A DNA stretch of 64,000 bases from Anopheles merus (GCF_017562075.2 NC_054085.1:11988722-12052721); one strand, 5' to 3'; shown: positions 39,201 to 50,300, counted from the first letter of the stretch. Notes: generated from the letters alone by a model not told the origin. Made by a program: numbers and translations.

Positions 39201-39972
39201 GAGCAAATTACAAGAAATCTTCCCAATGTATTTTTAATAATCGGACAGTCTCATGTTTCAGACAAGAACATAGAAGTTGATTTATGTCATCAAATCTAAA
39301 GCTGCACTCATACACTCTGAAGACGTCCACCCAATACAAAATAATTGAAATTAATACTACCTCACTAGGGATGTAATGTCAAGGCTCCAAGAAAACAGAA
39401 GGATAAACACAGAATACTTCCGAGTTGTTCCCAAGGCATCATATGTTTTGCCTACAGCATACAACATGTGTATCTGTGAAGTGATCGTTGTAGTACTTTT
39501 AAAAGGAATCACAATGCAATAAGAAGTCTACAGAACATCTGTGGTAATTGCAATCTTGAAGAATTTAGGATTGAGATTTCTTTGAGATTTTGTGGTTGTT
39601 TCTGATAACGCGAGGAATCCAAAACATATCAAAATAAAAATAGTAAATTCGAATGTACAATATATTTCGTATCGTTATCAAGCTTTAAAAGACCTTAAGC
39701 AGATGTATTCTGAATGACATGCATCATCGTTACTTATCAATAACGAAGGATGATGTGTTTTTGAAAGAAAAACAAAAACACTTGCAAATCATCTGTCTTT
39801 CTTCGAGGATATTTGAAATTTATCCCACAGCATACCATCACTAACTCGAGCTTGCTTATTACTCGGCCCTTTGACCAATCCAACTAATCAATCCCTCGCC
39901 ATGCAAATTACATACCAAATGCTTCCACGTCCATCCCTAACCACATCACACTCGCTTTGCTTTCTTCTGCAG

Positions 39973-40344
39973 CGCGGAATTGGCACCACCGTACCGTGAC
40001 GACGGTGATACGCTGATTGCTCCGGTTCCCAAGGACGCACCGAGCGGTCGAGCGGCCTGTCAAATCCATCCCGACGCGCCGTCATCGCTCGACCGGATCC
40101 AGCGGATCTACGGCAAAATGATGGATCGAATACCGTCGCTATCGATACCGGGCCTATCGCTCCCGCACTCGCTCTCCATACCGACGTCCCAGTCGCTCTC
40201 GAATCAATCATCGCACGCACTGAACTCGCTCGGGCTACATTCGCAAAATTTGCATGCCTCGTCGGTGAACGCGCTGCACAACTCGCAGACGACCAATCTG
40301 CACCAGAACGTCGGTGGACTGCTGAACGGTGCGGCCGGCAATGG
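39973..40344 (+). CDS. Sox21b-like SoxB factor, exon coding the N-terminal region
   Basis: This internal exon encodes about 124 residues N-terminal to the DNA-binding domain. The acceptor is a pyrimidine-rich tract ending CTGCAG, and the donor is GTAAGT. The frame is set by an in-frame TAA upstream of the acceptor and by exact phase agreement (phase 2) with the next exon. The protein begins AELAPPYRDDGDTLIAPVP in this exon. It has a short helix-like stretch (RIQRIYGKMMDRIP) and then a long Ser-, Leu-, Asn- and His-rich low-complexity segment, ending GGLLNGAAGNG. No ATG occurs in frame between the upstream stop and the acceptor, so translation starts in an earlier exon that I could not identify. 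The region has no enzymatic motif. Sox N-terminal regions are poorly conserved, so identity rests on the linked HMG box. Confidence 0.85.
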
Positions 40345-40472
40345 GTAAGTAGACAGATGAGCATGGCAACGTGAAGCGGCAGCCAACCCATCCCCTTTTT
40401 ATTACCACATTATAACGGATCGAACCACTGTTTCCGCTTCTCCTGATTCCCGACCCCAACCTCCCTTCACAG

Positions 40473-40621
40473 CCTGCTCGGTCAGGCGATGTTGAAGAAG
40501 CCGGCCGAGGAGCACATTAAGCGACCGATGAACGCGTTCATGGTATGGTCCCGGTTACAGCGGAGGAAAATCGCCCAGGACAACCCGAAGATGCACAACT
40601 CGGAGATCTCCAAGCGGCTCG
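40473..40621 (+). CDS. Sox21b-like SoxB factor, first half of the HMG box
   Basis: The exon follows a 128 bp intron (40345-40472, GTAAGT to TTCACAG). It encodes GLLGQAMLKKPAEEHIKRPM and then NAFMVWSRLQRRKIAQDNPK and MHNSEISKRL. This is the N-terminal half of a Sox HMG box, which binds the DNA minor groove at CATTGT-like sites and bends it. RPMNAFMVW is the Sox signature, and the sequence is of group B type. The exon ends after the first base of the Gly codon in SKRLG, followed by donor GTAAGT. Joining this base to the exon at 55014 restores an unbroken box. The protein is a nuclear transcription factor; SoxB2 proteins often act as repressors in neural and gut development (family knowledge). 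Confidence 0.96.
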
Positions 40622-40849
40622 GTAAGTGTACTGTTTGTTTTTAAACATGGGGAGCATTGAGAGGTTGCCAGTGAGCGGTGCAAAAACTTCAAACTCTGTC
40701 AACTACTGCGAAACAATCGTAGTATGCGCTGGACATTGCTATAGGGAGTGCGTCACAGCCAAAGGTGGCGCATTGTTTCTCAACGCTTCCGCTTTGCAAA
40801 AAGTCTCACCACCACCGCCACCATCGTCATCATCATCATCATCAAGAAG

Positions 40850-41260
40850 ATGCTTCCCATTTGCTCCATCTGCAATCACACGCTGATTGACGAAATCCTA
40901 GCGGCAAGATGTGGCCACCTATACCACGAATCGTGCATCAGTAAGTTTATCGCCAGCTCGTTGCTGCCCTGCCCGAAGGTGGACGAGGCACAGTGGCAAA
41001 AGTGTAGTGACCGGTGGCGCATGGGGCATACGGTCTCGCGAGAGGGACTGCGGCGCATCTACCTTAACTACGATGCGATGCAGTGCCAGAAGCGCCGCGA
41101 GCTGTGCCGGCTGACGGAAGACATTGAAAAGGTGCAGAAGGAGCTACGGTCACTGCAGCAACTCGTCGAGGGTGGCAAGTGTAGCCAGTGTGGCCAGAAG
41201 GTGAAGAAGGAACCGAAACCAAGGGGCAAAAAGCGAAACATACATGGTGTGGTGAAATAG
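40850..41260 (+). CDS. Nested RING-like zinc-finger protein 1, TRAIP/nopo-like N-terminus
   Basis: This is an intronless 136-residue frame on the same strand as the host Sox gene, starting 229 bp inside its intron. The only in-frame ATG of the open frame is at 40850. Residues 5-44 form a RING-like finger: C5, C8, C21, H23, H26, C29 and C41, followed by Pro. The expected eighth ligand at 44 is Val; a displaced Cys is at 52. Then comes GLRRIYLNYD (residues 66-75), which resembles the motif after the RING in TRAIP/no poles ubiquitin ligases. A predicted helical coiled coil (about 80-107) precedes a CSQC pair (111-114) and a basic Lys/Arg-rich tail, perhaps nuclear. It is far shorter than TRAIP. 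If active it would be an E3 ubiquitin ligase; the missing ligand makes that uncertain. GC-rich third positions and motif retention argue against chance. Confidence 0.75.
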   Translation: MLPICSICNHTLIDEILAARCGHLYHESCISKFIASSLLPCPKVDEAQWQKCSDRWRMGHTVSREGLRRIYLNYDAMQCQKRRELCRLTEDIEKVQKELRSLQQLVEGGKCSQCGQKVKKEPKPRGKKRNIHGVVK

Positions 41261-41314
41261 TTTGGGCGTTGTGTGACGTCGTGGAGGGGCAGGGATAGTC
41301 AAAATTTTCCGAGC

Positions 41315-41350
41315 TTTAAATCGTGACGTATCGATCGTAGCAACCAGTGT
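41315..41350 (+). promoter_or_regulatory. Possible core promoter of the second RING-like gene
   Basis: A TTTAAA word at 41315-41320 lies 30 bases before CCAGTG near 41344. This resembles the spacing of a TATA element and an arthropod initiator. It would start a transcript about 95 bases before the ATG at 41439. It is short and degenerate, so the alternative of one transcript covering both nested genes remains open. Confidence 0.2.
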
Positions 41351-41438
41351 TGTGACAGTTCGCTATGTTGATCAAAGTAGAAAGCATTCAATTAAGCAGT
41401 ATCGTTGTCCAAGACCCAAAAAAGCACCCAAAAATAAC

Positions 41439-41783
41439 ATGTACGCCTGTTGTAAGATCTGTGGCGGTATCGTAGAACAGTCGGTTTGGCTCAGCGTCTG
41501 TGGATACCTGTTTCACACCGAGTGTCTGGAGTGTTTTCACGAAAATTCCCACAAACCGTGTGCGGGCTGTGGCACCAACGAGCGGGACGGGTGTGAACAT
41601 CCGCTGGACATGACGTACACGGCCGTGTGCCTTAGGCGTGCCCCGATCGATCGGGAAGATGAAAGCCATCTAGTGCTGTGGGAGCTGTTCGAGGAGGTGC
41701 TCAAGCTGGAGGCGCAATGGCGAAGGGACATTTTTCTTCCCGAGCTCGGTGTGTTTCTACGTGCATACTATGACGAAGGTTGA
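41439..41783 (+). CDS. Nested RING-like zinc-finger protein 2
   Basis: This intronless 114-residue frame lies 178 bp after the first nested gene, on the same strand. The start is chosen at 41439, the only ATG before the Cys cluster, in the context AAAATAACATG; the frame is open further upstream but without ATG. Putative zinc ligands are C5, C8, C21, H26, C29, C41 and C44, at exactly the residue numbers of the first protein. Position 23, normally His, is Tyr. Unlike the first protein it keeps the terminal Cys pair spacing (C41-x2-C44). After the finger both proteins have a T-x-x-x-x-LRR segment. Residues 78-95 form a probable amphipathic helix (LVLWELFEEVLKLEAQW), and there is no basic tail. 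The function is not known; a RING-derived ubiquitin-ligase or protein-interaction role is inference. Confidence 0.72.
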   Translation: MYACCKICGGIVEQSVWLSVCGYLFHTECLECFHENSHKPCAGCGTNERDGCEHPLDMTYTAVCLRRAPIDREDESHLVLWELFEEVLKLEAQWRRDIFLPELGVFLRAYYDEG

Positions 41784-44223
41784 AGCGGAACTGCGTAGAC
41801 AGGAGTCGCGTGTGTGGTTTTGAGAAGTTATGTTTATGTACACTGTTATGTTTTTGAAATAATATTAAGTTACTGGCAAACACGTGTGGAATAATTCTAT
41901 TGAGTTGTACAATTCAGTGTTATCACTGGATTTTTTCAGCCTAAATTTTGTGAACCTATTTGGCTGAGTCTTTCACAACTCTTATTACATATTGAAGCAA
42001 AACTCAAATGAATGGTTCTAGCAATAGATATAGATTCGTGAAGAGATCTAAGGTCTTGAGATAGCATAACCCAAGCGTTTGTTTAAATCCTGCCAAATGG
42101 CAAGATGATAAATTTTACCGGTGCAAAGTTTCCGTGAAATTAGGTTATCAAATCTAGGATCATGGAACAAACAATTCTTTAAAAGATCAGACTAGAAATA
42201 AAACTATTAGTTCAGCTAAGCGTTTCATATAGTAACGTTATGAGTCATGTCATGAACAGACAACGCTTTGAAGTACACGATCTATTCAAGTTGTACAGAG
42301 TATTTTGGTATTTAGTGTTTGTGGTTTGAAATGTTGTATCAGAATTAACGCGCTCTCTTCTGCTGAAACATTTCAACTATCTAGACGCCAAAGAGTTAGA
42401 GGAAACTCTCAATACGTCCCTGAACAATTCTCTTATGCTATCTAACAATCCATCGCTTGCTCGTGTCAGTCAACAAGTGACAGTAGGTATACTCTCTCTA
42501 TCATCTTTCGGATGATATCGCCCTGCAAGCCTGATAACCGTGGCAGACAACCAAGGATTTACGGCGAAATAGTTCAAGAGGGCGTGTGCGTGATTGTAGA
42601 ACACTGAATTGCCCTGAATGTTGTGTCACAAAAACGTAGCTCAGAAAAATACGAATTCTGCTCTTATTAGCTTGAGTGTAGTGCGCGAACAGTTGTGTGG
42701 GAGAGACACTTTCCTCCAACAATTCACATCGGCCGGCAGCTTATTGTTATTGCTTCAAGGACACAGGACAACACACACATACTCTGGTTGTGATACCATC
42801 TTTAGCAGTCCCGTGGAATGGCCACTCAATTATCGATTATGGCTTCATTTGCCCAATTTTTGCCTCACTTCACGTACACTCAATACACACACACAAGTTC
42901 CGGGGTTGTTGGTGTGTTGTGTACGCTTCCGCAAAAGAGGAAACAATTTTGCACAAAGGATCACTTTTCCCTTTTTTTACATTACTTCTGGTGGTGACTG
43001 CCCCACCACCAGTATTGGCGTAGTTTATGAAATGTTCAACAATGGAATGTCCTCCAACCACTGGCACCACAAAACAATCTCTTTTTTGGTGCGCACCCGT
43101 CCATAAGAAAGGTGAAAACGGTGAGAGGCGAGCTGGAAAAAGAGAGTGGTTGCCCGTTTCCGCTTTACAAAACCGCTCTTATCCGATCTAATGTCACATG
43201 TCGCATGTTGTGCGTCAGTAATGTCCCTACTTCCCTTCACTCACTCCCTGGGCTCACTTCCACCCGGCCAAGAGGTGACTGAGACAGTGGTTTGATTGAA
43301 ATCTTATCGAAAAAAAAACACAGCTTTTGCGTTGTGGCGTTGAGCTCTGTCGTCCTGCCGCCTTTTGGAGTTCCAGCTTACTGAACCAACCGTAAATGAA
43401 AGTAACGTGTGCCTCGTTTTTTTTTGAATTTTCCTGACGAAGTGTTTGCCACAGTTGAATATCCTTTCACTTTTTCAAAACCTCCAACCTTTACTATTTT
43501 TTTTAGGGTAGTGAATGATATTTCAATGGAAAGGATGAAAAGCTACAGGAATTCCTGTTTTTACTCTCCTTTTGCTTGCTTTAGCAAAATTTCAGTATCA
43601 ATTCATTCCTATTCACTGGGAATATTTGTTCTGATGTTCAGTTTATGCTCATGTTTGTATGGAGTGTACAACATTGGAGAAGTGAACAGTGAGGAAAAAA
43701 AACTACCTCCCAAAACGTATGCAAATAAACCGACGGAAGATTTATGTTTGCCTAACACAGTGCCGAAAAACGGCAAAAAAAAGGAAGTGGTCCAAAAAAG
43801 CGAGCAAAAAAAAAAACATTCCTGCGTGTCAATAAATCCGATTCGTACATTTGGATATTTCTAACTCACTCGCCATGCTGCACTGCAGTCCGGCAGGTCC
43901 TTTTGTAACGCAACTTTGATTTAGCAGTTCGCTTTCCCGTGAAAGGAACGAATATTGTGTCGTGCGCTATTGAAGGTTTCCATCGATTGTTGAAGCTTAA
44001 ATTGAATAATAAAAGGGGAAAAGAATGGCAGGCAAGATTACTATCTAAGGGTTTTGATTACATGTCATGTGGTATACACTGTTCGAGGTTAGAAGTGTTG
44101 TGCAATATGGTTCAACGTTATGAATTCTTATAGGATCCCATAGGATCAAAATAACTTAAAATTCATACAATACTTGTAATAAAATATTGGTATCGATAAC
44201 ATTTGAGGTTTAAAATAGGAATA
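41784..44223. other. Intronic DNA downstream of the nested genes
   Basis: No consensus AATAAA follows the first nested gene before the second begins. The first clear AATAAA is at 42197-42202, so both small genes could share it. The rest holds no recognised gene. A frame at 43409-43864 lacks an ATG start at its head and runs through A and T homopolymers. Confidence 0.5.
42197..42202 (+). other. Candidate polyadenylation signal AATAAA
   Basis: This is the first canonical AATAAA on the plus strand after the second nested gene, about 415 bases past its stop. Nearer variant signals (AATATT-like near 41860) also exist, so the actual site is uncertain. Confidence 0.25.
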
Positions 44224-44233
44224 AGAGAGAGAA

Positions 44234-44296
<63 letters not shown>

Positions 44297-44304
44297 TAGA
44301 GAGG
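44224..44304. repeat. GA-rich microsatellite (about 80 bases)
   Basis: GA units are broken only by a few AA and TA changes. As a polypurine tract it could bind GAGA-type factors. It lies in the HMG-box intron. Confidence 0.95.
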
Positions 44305-47199
44305 ATTTTGTTATTAACGTCTTTTCTTTTCTAATTCATTGTTCTCTGATCACTATTTCCTTGTTTTTACTCGTTATTCACGTAAAGCGTAATTTAATGT
44401 GTTATTGAGAATCAAAAATATCGTTTATGCTTTGAAATTAAACACTCTGATAGAATATGAAAACAAACTAAACAATAACAAACATAACAAAGCAACAAAA
44501 CGAAAGTTGAAAAATTATACAAAAATATAAATTAAAAAGAAGTAAAATGTATCAAAATGCAAAAACGTTTAAGGTCAAGTTCGAATGAGTAAGAAAGATG
44601 GATAGAGGGTAAACAAACTAGAAGTAAAATAAAAATGAATAGTCTTTGCGAGAGTAACCTAAAAACACAAGAAATCCAATAATATATAATCGATGAGTCT
44701 CAAAAAAGTGCTTCAATCTTTACACTCAAAATTTCATTTCATTGTTTATCTCAAATTGAATCACATTTTTGCTAAAAGTTGTATTCAAAACATAAAATAG
44801 GGACATTTACAAAGAGAAATAACTTTGTTCACACTTTGTGCATCATAACAAATCAAAACAATATTCGACGGTACGGTATGCGAGGGGACACTATGGGTCT
44901 ACCAGTCGCATGGAAAGCCATGATAGACTTAGTTGAAAAGATTACAGCAGGCTAGCCCGCGACGTGTTGGGGGTCCGCTTAAACGTCCCTAGCACTGAAT
45001 AGGCTTTTATCATAAATTCAATTCAATTCGTTTGAAAAATAATTTAAACTCGATATTCAATCCTTCGTGTAGTAAATCGACTAAAACGCGGCTTGAACGC
45101 ATGGCATACAAGGTTTTATGGCGTGCGAGCTACTGACTGAATCACGGGATCCAGTTTTAACCTGTTTAAGCTGTTTTTAGACCAACCTAGTGTCATATTA
45201 TTCATGGATCAGCATTCTAAAAACTTAATATAAGTTTAAAATTGAATCTTTCTCTAAATTTCCTATACGTTTTTACCGTCGTATCATATTTGTTGGGATC
45301 AAATGAACATTACTTGCACTTACAACATCCTGTTGCACAAGTCGAATGCCAGTAGATGCATCCATAATCAAGAATGACAATTAAAACATCTCCATTCATG
45401 TGTGTGCCCTACTTCCATTCGAGTAATTATTATTTTCCCATGCAAACTTACAAATATGAACCATCGGCTGTTGCGTGCCCTTTGTGTCCCGCCAGCACAA
45501 CAAAACGGACGTCCTGTTGCTGCACATACCGGCAGTGAATTGAACTCACTTGATGAATCCGTTCGTAGTACTTACTGAAATTACTCCCACTCCGATCGGG
45601 GCTGCATGCACTTAGAGCGATTTGGTGTAGTGTTCTTTTGTACAGAAAAAAAAACATGACTTTCCATTTTCTATCCCAAAATCGGCGTAGAACAAAATCC
45701 CTTCGCAACCGCCATTGGCTGAGCTAGCCTAGTGACATGAGTTGACTTCAATTTAGAAAATTGCACACTTTTCACTGCGACATAACGCTCCACAGGAAGG
45801 AGGGATTCCGAGGCAGAGAATCCCGGGATCGAATGCTACCTCACCTTCCGGTCGGTAACAAAAAACCCTCACCCGCGAACCGTGCGCACCCGGAAGGAGT
45901 GACAGCGACACGTGACATTACGCCGCAAATGTCATGTTCGCGTTGTTCCATCTCATCGTTTAACAGCGCAGGAACACACTGTGGTTGACGAGATTTTGCT
46001 TTCCCCCCTGCGATTTTCTCACTTGCTAGAAGGTCAATTTACAAATTTAAAATCCTGAAATCTCCTATCGTATGCGCTTCATAGCAGCATGTTGCTTCCT
46101 TCGCGCGCTTGCCTGCGCACCGAGATTGACAACCGAAGCAATGCGGCGGTGTGTACACAGCGTTGGCGTTTTGTTTCTACAATTGTGCGGGGGGTTTCGC
46201 GTGTCTCAACGTGTGTTTGGTGAATTCAATTTATATTATCATTCAATTAAAACCGATTTCGATTAAATGATGTGTTGAGAAGAGGGTTAATCTGAGTCAC
46301 GTGGCTGGTAGCCGGCGCCGTAGTGACGGTGCTGTCGTCCTCAGATAGGGGCGGTCTTTACACTGCAGGACCGTGGCCTTGCCCCTCTGCGCACACCGGC
46401 TACCGGGCGCAAAAGAAACGCCGTCACCACCGCCGAAAGGAAATATGATAATTTGGATTAGTTGGGTTTGAATTTATTATCTCGTCTCGTTGCTTGCGCG
46501 CGTCCCGTACTCGTCCGGAGCGCCGTGCCGCGGGTTTGTTCGGGATGCGCTTCACCGAGGATAACGGTGCCGCCGCACTGTTTGGCAACATGTCACGGCC
46601 AGATCGGAAATCGGTGTTTGATGACGTGGCGAAACTTAACAGTGCGTGCAATATGACGTGGCAGAGTGGTACCGGCGTTCGAATGGGAACGATGGTGGTC
46701 GCCGTGCGCTTTGTTTGTCAAGTTTGGTTTGGAAGGTCTTTGTGGGAATGGTAAGCAATGGTACTTTAAACAGCTTTGTGCTAGTTCACTTCGTAATGCA
46801 TTGCGTCCTTTTTTTTATATTGACGGCTGCGTGTTGCGACGAGCTCAAACAAATCAATAACACTTCTTAAGCAGACGCGTTTCGTTCCCTTGTTTTTGAA
46901 GCCATTCAACCCTTTGTACAGCTTATTTCGATGTCATTTTTTGGTATCACGATTCGTATTTATTGAAAACGCTTTTAAAGGATCTAAATTTAAGACATAC
47001 CAAATCGTTCTTTAAATGCAAATATTGGCGATATACAATTATTTTGGAATATATACGTTATTGCTGTTGTTATGCTTCAAAATTGAACAGATTGTTATGT
47101 ACAAAAGAAAAAAAAAAATGGCGAAAAGGAAATCCCCAAAGCAATCTCCAAAGTAAAAATAAACAAATTAGCTTTAGCTTTACTTGATCTTACTATCGC
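44305..47199. other. Intronic DNA, no gene confirmed
   Basis: The block is mostly AT-rich. A GC-rich island at about 46290-46760 carries GGTAGCCGG and CCGGCTACC arms near 46310 and 46400, and an open plus-strand frame (46543-46754) discussed as a finding. No other gene signal was seen. Confidence 0.5.
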
Positions 47200-47345
47200 C
47201 CATGGGGTTCAAACCTAGAATGGACCGTCCCTCCCTTAGCAAGGATTGACTATTTAGCAAGGATTGACTGCGTGGTAATGAATTAGGACTCGAAAGCCTG
47301 TTTAGACTGGCATGTCCGCGTAGCACGTTACGCCAAATAGAAGAA
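47200..47345 (-). repeat. Dispersed repeat with tRNA-like B box
   Basis: Read on the minus strand the segment starts with a TTCTTCTT leader, continues TTTGGCGTAACGTGCTACGC, and ends GGTTTGAACCCC. On the plus strand the end gives GGTTCAAACCT (47206-47216), which matches the tRNA B-box consensus. The TTC leader and GAACCC block link it to the repeats at 11188 and 16933. The plus strand also contains a tandem AGCAAGGATTGACT pair. It is probably a SINE- or MITE-type repeat common in Anopheles (memory, not searched). Confidence 0.45.
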
Positions 47346-50300
47346 GAAAACGATCGCCCAACAATTCAGTGAATAATTTTATGCAAGAGTGGGCTCCTTT
47401 TTCTTTCACTGATTTGGTTTTGTGTTTCATTATCAAAGTGTTTTTTTTTTATTCAGTCCTGAAGCATTTTCAAAATTTGTTTAATTTTTCAACTTATTTT
47501 TATTTATTCATTTTCTAGTTAATGTTATTTCATTCATTGCTTTTCTTATTTTTTGCGCTTTTTTCTTGTTCGGATTGGTTTTTACAAACATATACTGTTT
47601 CTCCATGCCATTTTTTTATTTCTTTTTTTAGTTTTGTATCATTTTTGATTGGTCTTGGTCTCTATTTATCTCCACAAATTATAGAAACTTTATAATAATA
47701 ATAAATTCACGTTTAAGAATCAGGGTAACTCAAGTTACTGTTGCTGGTATTTAGTTGTGCATATTCTTTGGCTCTTTGACAAAGTATACATTTATTCGAA
47801 TCTAAATCTTGCATTTTTATGACATAATGAATGTTTAAAACATAATAATTTGCAACTATAATGCCATACATGAATTTCAAACAATGTGCCAAAAGATTGC
47901 AACGTTCTATTCACGCAACCATACCCCTAAACAAAACCTAAACAATTAATAACAAACACATAACTATACCAAACACGGCACACTTTCGTAGAAACGCCAT
48001 TCAAAGCACACAAACACAAAGCATATAAAACATCCTCTCCGTGATAAACAGAAAAGGGCAGTGAGGAAATTTCTTCCTGAACCGGCCAATCCGGCTCAAA
48101 ACGGAACGTCCCATGCCTCCCCCACCCCATCCCCCCATTTGCATAAACAACATTTCCGTTTTTCGTTGCGTTTGCTTTGCACTTGCAGTGGTGCAATGAT
48201 GGCACAATACGGCCCATCGCTGGGGGGCACACAATACAGCCAAAAGGGTTGGACCAGCAGCATCATGGGATGTGCCACACATTGTTTCGAATTTTAAAAC
48301 ATTATTCAACCATATTGTACCACTGTACAGGCACATACAATGCATTCTCTCTCCTTTTCTCTTTCTCTGTCTGATGATTGTGAGCCGTAGAAAGTACGTT
48401 ATTGTGATATTGGTTCGGCATCGTTTTGCAGCGAATGGGCGCACGTATTATGGGGATTGTGTTGCAGAAATGCCCTTCGGTGCATACAGTTTCCTGGGAA
48501 AAGCGGTACCACTACTACTAATACTACCACACCACTACTACTAGCGTACTACGGGCTTTGACAGGCGTCGTATTGCTGCTACTATGCTTGCAAAGGTCCC
48601 TTTTTGGACCGAGTTGGTTGTTGTGAGCGCTCGTCGTTTGCAACGGGATTGCAAAATGGCATTGTTTCCATCCGAGCGGAAGTGCATTTTCAGCATGGAA
48701 AACTTCCGCTACGCTGCACACTGCAGCCCTGGGAACAGGTTTAGCACACCGGTGTTCCGCTCGTTCCCAGCCGTCTCCCCCGTCTGCTGTTTACCTCACA
48801 AAGCACAGGACGCTGAAGGTGGGGAGAGAGCTCTATTGTTCGAGTTTTCGGAGTTTTCTTGCCGCTGTTAGTTTGAAAAGCGATAGAAACATGTGTTGCC
48901 AGCATTGTAGTGCGCATTGTGTGTGTGTCTGTTTGTGTGTGGGATTGCACATGCGGAGTGGCTGTTCGTGGGGATGCTGTGAAAATCCTTACGAGTGTGC
49001 TGTAAAGAAGAAGTACTGTGCTCTGTTGTAATGGGAAGCAACCGAAACACAAAAGCACACATTTCTTTGCCAACACATTTTCCCCAAACATCTTGTGCTT
49101 TGAAACTGGTTTGCACTACGGTGGAGTGGAGTGGCACTCAAGTGAAGGTATGTGTTTCGTCTCTTTTAGAAAAAAAAAACAGAGAGAAGGAGAAGGATTT
49201 TGTACCAAGAAAGACGCCATTATTGGGCTCGAAGACACGGAGCATGGCCGAAGACAATACCTTTCCAGCGAAGGAAATTAGAGGAAGTGTATCAGGATAT
49301 CCGAGATTATTTCTCCATCCGGTTGTGACGAGATCCTCCCCTGTCCTGCTCCGCTGTTCAAAACTCACATTTCATGCCCATTCAGCGCACGGAAGGTAGC
49401 GTCGGTACGCGCGTCCTGAATGTGATTGAAAAGTGCTCCTTTCAGGTGGAAATTCACCATTGTTGTGTGCCCGGGGAGTGCTAGGTGGGGTACACTGTTG
49501 CGAATGGATGGATACACCGAACGCTTCAGGACGGGCTTACCATCGCTCAACGCCCGGGAGGCTGAAGCAGGCAGTTGGCTGAACGTTGAGCGTGAGGATA
49601 CACGCAGCAGCAGCAGCAGCAGCAGAGTGTGGATGAAATGTAGCAAACACACATTACGGGCTGTGTTCGCTTTTGCATTAATAAATCGAGAGCAAATCAC
49701 ATTCAAATGCACAGATCTACGCACATCTGGGTAGTCAACATTCGGTTGATTGTATTAATTAATTGAGATCATGTCTGCCCGCTCGCTGACTGACTGGTTG
49801 CACTAGACCGCAACCCCCGCAACAGCAGCAGTAGTTGACAAACAATAGTGCAAAGCCACGGCAAACTGACACAAACATTTCATTCAAATCATCAGCACAC
49901 ATCCTTCCCAAAGAGGGTAGGTGCAGGTGTTGTAACGTTGACTCAACATTACACAAATTGAAAATCCTTTGCCTCGCACTAACCGAACACATGACCACCA
50001 TAGTTGTTCGTATGCGTTACGTAGTGAATTATTTGTTGATTTTAATAATTAAGCACTTGGTTTAGTGATAAACAAGTTAGGAATGTGTTTGAGTTCGGAT
50101 GGTTTAAATTGTGTGGTTGCAGTCGTGTTGCAACCACAAGCTATTGTCCAATAAATAGGGTTTAATTTGATCGAAGTTGATTTTGTGGTAGGTTATATGC
50201 AACATGAGGAAATGTTGGCTATTCAGTAAAGAAAGAGCTCGCCAATGTCAAAATGAGCGCTTTGTTTTACAAAGATATGTTTATATATACTTACAAAAAT

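Larger units (their letters stand above)
20601..39972. other. Long non-coding block, possibly intron 1 of the Sox gene
   Basis: No gene is recognised with confidence. If the donor at 20601 is real, this is a 19.4 kb intron. It contains an AAAT tail (22823-22843), the inverted repeat at 24850-24889, the GGGGCCCC-ended element at 28325-29278, the (TG)33 tract at 30057-30122 and poly-C runs of 14 and 16 (30856-30869, 33252-33267). Coding-like patches that I could not confirm at 30217-30525 (plus) and 36985-37411 (minus) are discussed as findings. The missing ATG exon of the Sox gene should lie here or further upstream. Confidence 0.4.

Noticed and set aside
39888..40391. Minus-strand 167-codon frame opposite the Sox N-terminal exon
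   Set aside because: It is a shadow of the plus-strand coding exon, which has splice sites and phase agreement with the HMG-box exon.
41352..41438. Extension of the second RING-like protein upstream to 41352
   Set aside because: The extension begins at GTG, not ATG, and nuclear animal genes rarely use GTG. The Cys positions line up with the first protein only when counted from the ATG at 41439.
43409..43864. Plus-strand 151-codon frame with a hydrophobic stretch
   Set aside because: The frame opens at GTG, passes through T and A runs that create the Phe and Lys stretches, and has no homology signal. A start at the internal ATG near 43527 is possible but unsupported.
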